A stretch of 64,000 nucleotides of DNA from Nigrospora sphaerica (taxonomy: Eukaryota; Ascomycota; Sordariomycetes; Amphisphaeriales; Apiosporaceae), in NCBI GenBank assembly GCA_018287875.1, contig JAGVVL010000017.1:496001-560000 (forward strand). The letters run 5' to 3'. Numbering within the stretch: the stretch's first letter is position 1; the number at the start of each line of letters is the position of its first letter. The notes below the pieces were generated by a model. That model did no database searches and was not told the DNA's origin. It was given only the letters and a program-made list of their open reading frames with translations. Below are positions 1-11,316 of this stretch, piece by piece. A program made the translations under genes and the position numbers.

Positions 1-3000
1 CGCCCGCAGGCAAAAGACAAGGCGAAAGGCAAGGGGAACGAAACCCCGGGCTCGCGAAGCGTATACCCCTTTTCGTTGCCCCCTCCCCCCTCTTCCCTGT
101 CTACCCCGTCTCGTACGAGCCCCGTCGTTAACAAAGCCATCGTACGAGAAAACCCGCGAAAGAGGGGATATACGCCGTAATCAGTTTGAGTTTCCCTTTC
201 GCCCTTCCAGCGCGAAACAACGCCCGCCGCGTCGCCAAAAGCGGAACGGCAACCCCCGGCCCGGCGACCGGGGTCCCGCGGCCCGCGGCACGCACTTGTC
301 TCGCGGCCCGCCGCCGGGTCCCGCGGTCCGTCCTCCCCGGTGGCCCGCCTGCATGGTGCGACGTCCGCCTTTCCAAGGGGGAGGGGTCTCTACCAAACCG
401 GCCGGATCCCGCGGAGGGCGCCAAGGGCCAGGGCGACGGCCAAGGGGGGGGTCCGTACTGCGCGCCCGCGACCAACACCGCCGCACTTTCCCACGCGTTT
501 ACCCGCGCGTCCGTCCCACCCGCCGAGCCCCCCCAAAACCCACCTGAATTCCCCACCCGACCGTGCCTCGCGCGCGAAGTCCCCCTGCGCCCCCAGGGAC
601 TACGGAAAGCGATCCGCCCTCCCCTGGACCCGGGGAAGGGAGCCCGGGCCAAGCCGGGACACCCGTCCTCGCGCGCGCGACGACGCCGGCGCTTCGGATG
701 GACGGGGAGGGCGGCGCGGGCCGTCGGTGGCCATACCGTCCGCTTCTGCCCAAAGCGCCCTCGTCTTATCTTCGATTTCGTTGGAAAGCTTCTTCTCGCC
801 CACTGATCGTGCGTTTACGTGTATATAAGGAGAGTTTTCTCCTCTGGTGGACTTCTATCCCTCTCCCCCCTCTCTCTCGTCGACCGTTCAGTTGTCTTTA
901 TCGCCTCCATCTTCGTTCAACATGTTCCACCGAAATTAGTTCTTAGTTATTTCCCCCATTTATACGCCAGGTGACAAAGCCGGGGAAAGCCACCGGTAGC
1001 GAACTCCCCTCCCGTGGCGGAGGTTCGGGGGGCCGCGTCCCGCAAGGCCGGCGGGCCCGGCCACGCTTAGTCTTGGGGAATGTTCTAGTTGGGAGCCGGC
1101 ACGGCGTGAACGAACACAGCGGCTATCGGCTTTGGGCCCCCGGCCTCGACAACGGCCGTATGTCGGGCTCGGCCATGATACCGAGGTCGGCTTCGGCTTG
1201 CTTGTGCTTGGTGACGCGCCAGAGCTTGCTCGTCCCCCCGTACGTAGAAAACTCCGCCGCTGGTAGACAACTCGCCGGCGGCCATCTATGCCTAAGCAAG
1301 GGGGAGCTACGAAGAAGCATTCGGTGCCTCGCCCACTTTTCCGCTTTGGCGATACCCTAGTGTAGTTGTAGATCAGTCAGGTGAGGTCTTTCGTCAAAGG
1401 CGAAGTGACAAGAGTTATCCAGTCAGACACTTGATGGGGACCCAAAATCCTCTGTCACTCTGAAAAATGTTCATCACGCCCGAAGTTTCTACAGGCTCGC
1501 GCAAGGTGAGATGCTAGTTGGGGCAGCACAGATTACGTGCCGAGTCAGCGTTGGCCGATGGTTGATTGAGGTGTCACTGGTGCCAGAAATAGTCGATGCT
1601 TGCTGATCTAATTATCGAGAGAATAGTTGGAAGGGGCGACTCATGCCCAGGCCGTTATGAAGAGCTCGTCAGTGTCTTCGCAAAACCTAGTCGGAGGCTT
1701 GAATCAGCCGAATGTAGACTGCGGCACGGGTGGCAGTTTGTTTAGAACGCGCCGTCTTTTACTAGTCCTCTCTTTCTTCACAACCTCGTCTTTTCCAGCT
1801 TGGCAGTGCCGCACTGCGGTCAGTCTTGCAGTCGGCTCAAGGCGACTCTTGTAGGAACCCTCGAATATAAAGAGATAACACCATGTTCGCCGTCATTAGA
1901 GAGAATCTTATTTTAGCTGGAAGGGACTACGGGCGCTATTACGGAGGAGGCGGAGATGGGGACAGCGGCTGTTTATTGTTATCTTTAAGGCGGTTATCTC
2001 TTAAACCAAATGCAGACCGAACATTACCAAGGCGTTTAAGGTTAACTGGAGCAATAATGAGCTTGAATCCTTAGTTTCCAAATCAACCATTATTTTGGCT
2101 CATGGTCGCTTACTAAAGTAGCGCAGCTGCAGCTTCTTGTTGAATAGGTGCACCGGGATCCACCCCCAAATCAGACGCCCTTCCAACCCTCATCATTTAC
2201 CCTACGGCTAGGATTCTTACGATTATACCTCGTGCTTTTTAAATCGGACCAGCGACGCCGCCATGGTACGTGGGAAGGACGAGGAGCATCCACGCGAGGT
2301 ATCTGCGGGCTATGGAAGCTCAGCAGCCACCGCTTGGAGTTTCCAGCCGAAACAGTTCCGTTTCCAGCCGAAGCCAGCCCCCCTTTAAAAGGGCAGGTAC
2401 ACATCGAGGCCACCGAAAGAGAAGTCCGAGGGAGAGATGGGGGACAATGAGCACCGACGGCCCCTACTCGCCGTCCACGGGGCAGTATCGCGGTGGCGCG
2501 ACCCTACAGCTTTAGCCGGGGCCGGTCCAAGCAGCAGCGCCGTCCAAGGAGACGTCTTTTCTCTCATCCCGTCGACGGCGGCAAAAGGGTTCGATTCGCA
2601 AGAAAGGGTGTCGCAATTCCAAGATACGTCACAAGGCTTCCAACGTGGCACGGAAACCTGGGTCTGTTGCCGCGCGGCTTCTCTCTGGTACGGATTACGA
2701 GAACGGCCGAGTCGTGCTCGGCGCGGGAGCTGTGAAAATGACCACCAGCGTCCCCCTAACAAGGAAAAAAAACACGGAATCCCGACGCCATGGCCGGTTT
2801 CGGACACGGGGGCTAAACGGATACGTCTGATGTGCGTCGGAGCGATCTTTATACATGTTTGTCTCGTCGCCAAGCGACGCCTCCTACGGCAGCGGCGGGG
2901 CCACGCCCGGGGGAAAGAACGTTCGACCCCCCCGAAAACCCCGACGCCCGTTCCCCGCCTCCTCTGGGCTGGGCCCCCGACCCGTCATCATCCTACACGA

Positions 3001-3130
3001 CACGAATGTGTCTTGCCGTCCTCGAGCCACCCAGGGCACAAATTATATACAAAGTCGAGAACCCCCCGACTCGCTGCGCGGCGGACCGTCAAGAAGAGGG
3101 AGAAAGAGGAAGAGGGGGAGGGAGGGAGGT
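1..3130. other. Intergenic, no gene recognised
   Basis: No coding region with recognisable protein character was found. The first 800 bases are very GC-rich with C and G runs, and their open frames overlap on both strands as expected from composition. A TATA-like box lies near 821 but no gene follows it. The right end is the 3' flank of the transcription factor gene. Confidence 0.6.
821..830 (+). promoter_or_regulatory. Orphan TATA box (GTATATAAGG) followed by a CT-rich tract
   Basis: GTATATAAGG is followed by a pyrimidine-rich stretch at about 838-890, resembling a fungal core promoter and initiator region. The first downstream ATG, at 921, opens a frame of only five codons. The box may drive a non-coding transcript or a gene I cannot reconstruct, or it may be fortuitous. 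Confidence 0.3.
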
Positions 3131-3245
3131 CTAAAGCAAGTCTCGAAAGTGTTGGTACATGCTCCCGTGGCGGTCCATGCCGACGCCAAAGGCCGGGGGC
3201 CCGCCGCCGCCGTCGTCGTCGAGGGGGCGGATGTCCGAGGCGGAT

Positions 3246-3279
<34 letters not shown>

Positions 3280-5908
3280 GCTCGTCAAAGCCGTTGAGGC
3301 CCATGTAGCCCTCGAAGATCTTGGACATCTCGCTCGAGATCTGCCAGCCGTTGGGCTGCACCGATGGGCTGAGGGAGCCGGTGCTCGGCGCCGCGCCCGC
3401 CACCTGTTGTGGTGGTTGCTGTTGCTGCTGCTGATGCTGCTGCTGCTGCTGCTGCTGCTGTTGTTGTTGTGGGGGCGCGCGACCGCCGCCGCCGAAGCCC
3501 GGCGTCGTCGCCGCGTTGCGCGCGTTTGCGTCGTTCTGCGAGATGTGGCCCGTCGCGAGCCCGGCCATGGTGAGGGCCGCGCTCGAGTGCAGGTCCTCCT
3601 CCTGCGAGAGACCCAGCCGCGGCGCCACCTCCTTGAGGGAGCGGATGGCGCGCCACAGCCGCCGCGAGGCGTCCGACTTGGCCGACATGTCCTTCACGAG
3701 CTCCAGGGCCATGTAAAACTCGTCGCGGCAGCTGGAGCTGAAGTTGACGGGCGCGTGGCAAGACGCGAGGAAGAGCACGGCGATGGCGGGCGACAGGAAC
3801 TGGTGGTAGAATACCTGGGACCTGCGGTACAGGCTCGTGGTGTTGTGGAGGTGGGTGAGGTAGGTAATGGTGTTCTTGGCCAGCCGGACGGCGCGCTCGG
3901 CCAGCCCCAGGTTCTCCATGATGCTGCTGTGCGTGTGGAGGACGGGCGTGTACAGCCAGATGCGCATCTGGTTGAGCCGTAGATAGGTCCAGATCTGCTG
4001 GCGCTGGATGTCGTACTCCCGCTGGGAGCCGTGCGGCGGGTTCAGGTACCGGGGCATCGAGTCCCAGTCGGCCAGGTCGAGCTGCGCATCCGAAGGCGCA
4101 CCGGTGTACCACTGCTGGATCTGCTGGTCCAGGCTCTCGAGCTCGCCCGGTTGCAGGTCCATGGTGGGTTGGTCAAAGTTGCGGAGGTATTGCCAGACTT
4201 TGGAGCTCACGCGCGTGTAGCTCACCATGGCGCGCAGGAACGGGAACTCGTCCTGCTGGGGTCAGCGTCAGCCAGCCCACGAGGGGGTGGGAGAAGGGGA
4301 CGGGGAGGGAAGCGTTTCCGTACCGGAGGCGGCAGGTGCGAGTCTATATCGCCGTCCTGAAGCACGTAGGGGAGGCCCGTGGCGAAGCTCCACCGCCTGT
4401 CGAGGATGTAGGCGGTCCAGAAGGAGTGGATGGCGTTTCGGCGCACCTCGTCGTCCTGGATGCGCCCGATGGTGTGGCGACGGTGCAGGCCAAGCTCGAT
4501 GCAGTAGCGGGCCACCTGGCCGATGGTGCGCCAACACAGGATCTCCTCGTTGGCCAGGAACCGGTAGGCGCCGACGAGGACGAGAAAGGGCAGGTAGGCC
4601 ACGTCGCTCGGGTCGCTCATGAGCAGCTTGTCGGCCGTCGGCCGCAGGCTCTCAAAAAGGCGGTTGGCGCGCACGCTGTTTCCGTGCTCCTCCACGACGA
4701 GGCCGATGCACATGATGACCTTGAGCAACAGCGACTTGGCGTCGTTCATGGTCTCGGAGAGGTCCTGCACCAGGGTGCCCCGGCGCACGGCGTCCATACA
4801 CGAAACGAGGAATTTGGCGTGCTTGATGACGCTCTCGACGCTGCAGACGGGGTAGATGACGTTGATCTCCTCCTCGTGGATGCGACAGAGACGGATGATT
4901 TCGTCCTTGTCGTAGTCCCACAGGGGGTCGACGGAGCGGTGGTGGGCGGGGATCTCGACGACCTGCGGGGCGAGAGTCGGCGACAGGTTGGGGGTGTCGA
5001 CGGAACCGGACGGGCCGCCGTCGAGGGAGCCGGCGCCCACGTTGCTGTAGCCCAACTTGTGCAGGGTGTTCTTGGCGATGTCGAGGTTGAAGTGGGCGCT
5101 CGTGGGCCCTCGGAAGCCGGCGTCGGCGACGTGCGGGAGGGTCGGTCGGGAGCCGGCGGGCAGCGAGGCCGACGACGTCGGCGTCGTGGCCGTCATGGCG
5201 GCCGGGGCGGGCAGGCCGCGGTCGTGCATCGGCGCCAGCCGCAGCGCTTCGGACCGGAGGGCGCTCATGTTGTTGAAGAGCGTCTCAACCTGCTCCTGCA
5301 GCCGCGCCACCGTCGACGTCATCTGTCGGAAGTCGTCCGAGTCCTTGAAGCTGGTCGAGCAGCAGTTGGGCGCGTAGAGGCATTGGAGGTTGAGGTTGCC
5401 GCATCGTTGGCACGGCGTCTCGCCATTGCACTTGATCTTGCGCCGTTTGCATTCGTTGCTAGCATCGGCTGGGTCAGCCCGGACGCGCTCGAGCGTTCGA
5501 CAGACGCGGATGGCCCAAGGCGGGGGAGACGGCGACTTGGGGCTCGACGCGACCTTGTGTGCGCGCGCGCGCGCGCGCCCGTGTGCGCTTGCGTCGGCCC
5601 CAGACGGGGAGGGTGGAGGTGCAGGCGTGGGTGACGGCGAGGGGAACGTACCAGGCAATGGAAATGTAACGATTCCGCTTGCTCCGCGGCTGCTTGCCGT
5701 TGTTGGCGGCGCTGGGGGAGGAGTCGTCGATGCTTTTCCGCTTGGTGCCGGCAACCGAGGGCTGCTGCCGGTGGTCGTAGAGGGCGGAATTGGCGGAATT
5801 GAGCTGGGAAGAAGGGGAGCCCAAGGCGGATTCGGCGTCGGCAGCCATGGGGGTGATGGCCGTCGTCAGGTAGCGAAGGTCGCTGACCTGGTTTTCGAGC
5901 TGGTCCAT
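3131..5908 (-). CDS. Zn2Cys6 fungal-specific transcription factor
   Basis: This is a nuclear DNA-binding regulator of 837 residues; its target genes are unknown. Three exons join in frame: 5908-5652, 5458-4324 and 4252-3131. The zinc cluster spans residues 86-112 with canonical spacing (Cys86, 89, 96, 102, 105, 112; CNECKRRKIKC...). Intron 1 splits the codon of Cys86. A short coiled-coil-like stretch (ARLQEQVETLFNNMSALRSE) follows the cluster. The middle region, with DKDEIIRLCRIHEEEINVIYP and later RRNAIHSFWTAYILDRRWS, matches the fungal_trans domain (PF04082). The C-terminal part carries a polyglutamine tract and a polyalanine run. The start MDQLENQVSDLR was chosen because it is the last Met before the conserved basic region; an upstream in-frame Met exists. 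Intron 1 is 193 nt and contains a GC dinucleotide run; intron 2 is 71 nt. The family assignment is firm and the pathway is not known. Confidence 0.9.
3246..3278. repeat. GCG trinucleotide run encoding polyalanine
   Basis: A nearly pure GGC/GCG triplet run lies near the 3' end of the transcription factor coding region. It encodes about a dozen consecutive alanines. Confidence 0.9.
3416..3470. repeat. CTG/CAG triplet run encoding polyglutamine
   Basis: On the coding (minus) strand this reads as CAG and CAA codons, giving a Gln tract interrupted by one His. Such tracts are common in fungal transactivators and vary in length between strains. Confidence 0.9.
5561..5578. repeat. GC dinucleotide run in intron 1 of the transcription factor
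   Basis: Alternating GC flanked by GTGT lies inside the first intron (5651-5459). Such purine-pyrimidine alternation is a potential Z-DNA-forming and slippage-prone sequence. Confidence 0.8.
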
Positions 5909-8809
5909 TCCGAACGAAAGCAAGAGGGAGGGAAAGAGATTGATGGGGGGGGTTTGGGGTTTGGGGTTTCGCGCCCGCGTGCCTCTCTCTCGGGGCCTCT
6001 GCTCGCTTTCCTCGTGGCCCTGCCTCTCTCGCGTGCGCCGGCACTCGCCGACGGTGCCTCTGCTCTCCTTCACTCGCCTCTTTTCGGTTCTCGGCTGGGT
6101 CGGTCCCGCTCTCGTGGGACGGGACCGGTGGGGGGAGCGGACGGGCGGATAACGCGCACGCGCACGCTCTCTCTCTCACACTCTCTCACACACTCACTTA
6201 CTCTGCTTCACTTATCTTCTCTCATGCGGAAGCCTCGTCCATGCAGACAACCAGCGTTTCCCCCGGGAACGATGTCCTGCAAATTCCGCATGGGGGGAGG
6301 GTCGGGGAGCCGCTCACGCACTTTTAGTCTCGGCCAGAAGCGGGTTCGCCCCTCCCCCCAGCCCAGGCCCAAACGCCGAACCGAAAGGCAACGTCCTCAC
6401 GTGATGAACATTCTTTCCCACTTTCTCTCCAAAGCTCCAGTTCCCCCCTCCCGCCGCGCCGCGCCGCGTATCGGTAGGGGAGGGGGCGGCGACGCTCTGC
6501 TTACCGTTCCCCGTTAGCCCGCCCTCCTTTAGGTGCGACCAAGGCCGATCCATCGCACCCCACGTAGGGCATCCCGTCAGACCCGTACCGGCCGGCCTGG
6601 CGATTTGGCCGTGGTCATGGCCCATCTCCAGAAAATAACGTGGCACCCTGTCGAGCCCGTCTGCGCCGGCACTTGGTACCTCAGTATTCGTCTCTACACA
6701 GTAGGCCGAAGGCTGGCTTCCCGTCGCCCTTCGGCACTCGGATCGACGCTGGAGCCCGGCAATGGCCCCTTTCCCTAGCGTCTAAGGCGCCATTGTGCCC
6801 GCTCGGGCGCGCGACCCGTACGTCTTCGTGCGCTGCCGACCGGGCGCGCCCCTCCTCCTTACGTCGGTCCTGCCTCCCTCGTAGAGGTCATCTCGCTCGT
6901 CCCTGCAGCATGGGAGAGATCGGAGGAGTGACGGGTGGTCCTCACCCCTGCCGCGCCCACTCGCCCGTACCCTAACAGCTGGCCCGTGTCGCCCCTGCAT
7001 CATCATCGTAGATTTTTTTTTCTTTTTCGGCCTTCTCCAGCATGCAGGTTTTCCCCCATGGTGAAATCTCGGATGCGCCGTGATGAAATACCGCCATGGG
7101 GGGCCTGCAAAGCCCTACGACCCCGGCCAACCAACATCGCCCCCCCTCGCGAAGGCTGAAAATTGGTCACGCCCGCCCGAATGCAACCCTATCGCCAGGG
7201 AGCGCGGCGGATAAATGTTGCATCTCCGCCCCGGCCCCGCACAATCGCGTGCCAACCCGGCGACTCGTCCAGCGTCTAGCTAAGGTTTGCAAGTTAGTGG
7301 CATCAGTACTCAATAGTCGTGGAGGCCGTTACCCGGTCCGTCGCGTCCACGACAGCGAAGATCCCGGTTCCGAATCTCCGATCCCTCCCCCCCCTCGGTC
7401 CAGTCCCCCCTTTTCGCCACCAGATCATTCGCCGAACTACTGGTCCCTCGTGGCGTGCGAAGCTACCTCCGCGAGAGGGTGGAAGAAAGACGGTGCCTTC
7501 GGAGCCTGCCTGTCTTGCTTTTTTCTTTCTTCCCGCACCCACGCCCGCGCGCGGCCGGCAACGCCCCCCGTGCTTGACTCGTCTGGCCGCCGCCTCATTC
7601 GGAAGCCGCGAGGCCAAGAGAAAAACCTTCGGTCAAGTACCGTGACCGCGCATGCCCCACCCTAGCTGTTACAGATGGTAGGGAACCTAGGGCCCAGCTA
7701 CTAGGCCTGGGTAAAACGCTACAGGGCAGTTTCGATGGGCGTTTGTACTGTCCAAGCGTCTTGCTCATGGTACCTCTCCCCGGGGAGGGGACGGACGGAA
7801 ATCTGACAGACCTCGAGGCCCCCTCCCAGTCCCGGCACCGATGGATACGAGGACTCATCCTTGGGGTCCGCAATCCTATCCATCATTTCTTCGGACGGGA
7901 GCTTTTTTTTCCGGAGCGAAACTGCTCTGGGCGTTTCATCGAAGTTTTCTCTTCCGTATCCTTGGCGCCCAGGGGCGCGGCCCGAGAAAAGCCCCAGGTC
8001 CAAGTTCGGTGCCCACCCCCGCCGGTGCCGATTCCATCTGCATCCCGGACAACGACCGAACCGTGGGTTAACACCCAAGGCTTGCAAGGGAAGGGTTGTG
8101 GTACCTGGTGCGTTATGCCTAAAACTAGGAACCCACCCCCCCAAAACACCAGATGCCGAATGATACACCGGGCAAGGGGAAAGTGGCCGGGCCGGCATTT
8201 GATTATGGGTCCCCGCGCCTATAGCCAGAGCCTAATAAGACGACTTCGGTCTGCGTTCACCTGGACCGCCCCGTTGAACGAGCTGGTCCGAGGGTTCAAG
8301 GCCGCCAGGTTTGGGTTTTCTCGGTCCGTGATGGCATTCCAGTGACCACCCACACGCAACCCCCCTCCCGTTCTTTGCGGCGTTGTAGGTACCACCGTGA
8401 GGTTTCCCGGCCCCGGGATTCGTTATTCCGTAATCCCCGTTCGGCGCCGACCGCTTTGGGCGTTTACCCAGTTCAAAGCCCGGCGCCGTGCGCGCTCTTG
8501 CCGGGTCAAAGCGATCGTCACGGGGCACGCGCGCGTTTGGTTGGCTTAGGAGGACGGAGTGAGATACTGTAGGATGGAGAGAACCGGCGGGGGTCGGGGA
8601 GGGAAAGAGATTGGGGGGGAGGGGGAGGAGAGGCTGGATTGGGGGGTCCATTAACCGGGGCCGTCGCTGACCGGGCTATTTCCAGCCTACTTGCTACATA
8701 TAGTGTACGGCGCCGAACCCCGTCCTCGTCTCCGTCCTCAACCCATCGCACCGCCCGTGTCCTCTTCCTCCCCTCCAAGCCGGTTCCCAACCTGCCCCCC
8801 CCCTCTTCT
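5909..8809. other. Intergenic, upstream region of the transcription factor
   Basis: These 2.9 kb separate the transcription factor start from the 3' end of the fumarylacetoacetase gene. CT-rich tracts with CTCACAC repeats near 6168-6215 probably belong to the promoter or 5' leader. Open frames on both strands lack conserved motifs. I see no RNA gene or mobile element. Confidence 0.55.
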
Positions 8810-10259
8810 TTAGGATGGAGGCGGCACGGCCGTCGCCGCCGAGTAGACGCGACCGACGCAGTCGCCGAAGCCGACGCGGGCGCCGGGGGGCCCGCAAACG
8901 CCGCGCAGCGTGACGGTGTCGCCGTCCTTGAGGAAGCGGCGGACGTCCATGCCGGCGAGCAGGACGTCCGTCTTGCCGCCGGCGCTCATCTCGAGAAGGC
9001 TGCCGCACTCGGAGGGCGTGGGGCCCGGGGCCGAGGAAGAAGAAGAAGAAGAAGGCGGCGGCCCGCTAATGGTGCCCGACCCCAACAGGTCGCCCGTTCG
9101 CAGATTGCAGCCGCCCAGCGTGTGGTGGGCCAGCATCTGCGGAAAGGACCACAGGAGGTGGCGCGCGCTGGTACGCGTAATGGTGGTGGTGTCGCCCTCG
9201 GGTGCTGAGAGCGGGGTCAGCGGTTTGAGACGGAGCAGGCGGGTGATACGCAAGCTGGGGAGAAGAAGAAGAAGGGGGGGGTAGAAACATACTCGTAAGA
9301 TCGACCTCGAGCCGGATGTCAAAGACGGAGTCCTCGCGCGTCTCGCAGAGGTAGGGCTGGGGCGGGGCGTTGTTCGGGTTCGGGATGGGGCGGGCGCGGT
9401 AGGGGTCGAGGGCGTCGGCGAGGACGACCCAGGCGCTGATGGTGGTGGCGAAGTTCTTGCCGCAGAAGGGGCCGAGCGGCACGTACTCCCAGGCCTGGAC
9501 GTCGCGCGCGCTCCAGTCGTTGAGCAGGACGTAGCCGAAGACGTGGGCCTCGTCGGCGGCGTCGACGGCGACGCCGGGCCCGCCGCGCCGGCTCGGCGCC
9601 CCCACGAAGCAGCCGAGCTCGAGCTCGAAGTCGAGCCGGCGTGACGGCGCCGTCGTCGGCGTTTTCGTGCTCGCGTCCAACAGGATTTGGCCCACCGGCC
9701 GCGGCACCGAAGCCCCCGACGCCACCACGCTCGACGCCCGCCCGTGGTACCCCACCGGCAGGTGCGTGTAGTTGGGCTGCAGCGCCTCGGCGGGCGAGCG
9801 GAAGAGGCAACCGACGGTGTGGGCGTGGTGGTAGCCGGCGTAGAAGTCGGTGTAGTCGCCGATGTCGAGGGGGAGGTGCATGCGAACGTCGGCGAGGGGG
9901 CGCAGCACGCGCGCCCGCAGAGCCGCGTCGTCCTCCAACAATGCCTTGTGCTCGCCGCCCGCCCGCAGCAGCGCCTGAAGCGCCGCCCGCGTCGCGCGGT
10001 GCACCGGCCGTCCCAGGGCCGCGAAGGCGTTGAGAGTAGGTCCCGCGAGCGCCGCCTCGTGGCCGCCCAGCCCCGGCGCCAGGCCCGTCCAGGCCGGCGC
10101 CCCTGCCGTCAAGGCGGCGAGGTCCAGTGCGTGCGTCCCGATGGCCACGGCCGGCCGCGGCGTCGCGTCGTCGGCCGTGCTGATGATGCCAAACGGCAGA
10201 TTGGCCAGCGAGAAGGGGCTGTCGGGCGTCACGCCCGGTACCCACGACGTGGTCGCCAT
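8810..10259 (-). CDS. fahA: Fumarylacetoacetase (fumarylacetoacetate hydrolase, EC 3.7.1.2)
   Basis: The enzyme hydrolyses fumarylacetoacetate to fumarate and acetoacetate, the last step of tyrosine/phenylalanine catabolism, probably in the cytosol. Exons 10259-9293 and 9204-8810 join in frame across an 88-nt intron and give 453 residues, slightly more than the usual 420-430. Active-site motifs are present: DYTDFYAGYHHAH with catalytic His145, equivalent to human His133, and Asp138; metal-binding Glu pair in LDFELELG; NDWSARDVQAWEYVPLGPF followed by CGKNF. LAHHTLGGCNLRTGDLLGSG and TISG are typical of the C-terminal domain. A serine run (PPSSSSSSSSAP) in the C-terminal part, encoded by a GAA-type repeat on the plus strand, accounts for some extra length. 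The start MATTSWVPG matches the family; an upstream in-frame Met at 10340 precedes a low-complexity leader. The homogentisate dioxygenase gene lies 25 kb away in the same window. Confidence 0.93.
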
Positions 10260-11316
10260 GAAATATCGTCGGTGCCGCTGCGGCTGCTGCTGCTGGGGGA
10301 GGCGGGGAATGGGCGTCGGACCGCCGTCAATGGCATCCAAATGGAGACGGGGGAGGGACGCGGGTACGGGGAATTGTGTGGGAGCCGTGAACGGACACGG
10401 CCTTCGAAGATGCTACTCGGGATCTCACATCTCCAACAGTCAGATGTATCCGGTTATGGGATGCGGTTCTAATATTGGGTGGGTGCTGTGCTGGGCCCCA
10501 GTAGCGGAACATTGCCCGCACGCCCCACGTTGCCGACGCTATGCGCTTACTCTCTCCTCTCTCGGCATCTCGGGGCCTCAAAAACACGGGACGAGAGGCC
10601 ATCTAATCGCACGCCAGCGAGTGCTGGCTTTGAAAGAAATAGGAGAGAAGAAAAACCACGACGATACTCAATTGCTGCAGAGAAATCATGAATGCCCGTT
10701 AATACTCCAGCCCCAGCGCCCGATGAAAATGCCTTTCCCCCCGCTCGCGTCTTCCAAAATCCGTACACTGAGCGGGCTCGACCTGGCCCCGGAATCTACC
10801 TGCTTCTAATGCGAGGATGGTACATAATTACATACATGCGACAGCGGCCTAGGCCGTATTCCAAAGTCTCCGCGAACCTTGATGGGTTTTCCCACCTGTG
10901 CCCGTTCCCTCCTCTTCCCATCTCATTACACGCCCTGTCTGCGTCTCAAGCCATCCCACCGTAAAGCATCATGCGTCCGTCTTGGTTTTGCAGTCCATTC
11001 GACCACGACATAGGGGAAGACGACAAGAAAGGGAAAACAAAACGATGCTATCGTGACAGGCCATGCTTGGCCGACAAAACAAATCCAAACCAAAGTCCAG
11101 TCCGGTCCGGTTCAGTCCATCTCCAGTCCGGGGTATCCGTATCCGTACCTCGTAGGTCCCATTCCATTATCGTTGGCTTTTGCGCTATTCGTACAGCGTC
11201 ATCAGCCTCCATTCTTTTTACATCGAACAACGTGCGTCGCGCACTCGTGTTCTCTCGCTCGCCAAAAAAAAGGGGGGGAGGGTGGTTGAAGGGGGCGGAC
11301 AGAAGGAGATGCTTGC
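10260..11316. other. Intergenic, no gene recognised
   Basis: This contains the 5' flank of the fumarylacetoacetase gene and the 3' flank of the coiled-coil gene. Nothing protein-like was found on either strand. Confidence 0.6.

Noticed and set aside
4336..5634. 432-codon open frame antisense to the transcription factor
   Set aside because: Composition is an artefact of GC-rich third positions on the opposite strand; no motif, and the sense strand has a complete spliced gene.
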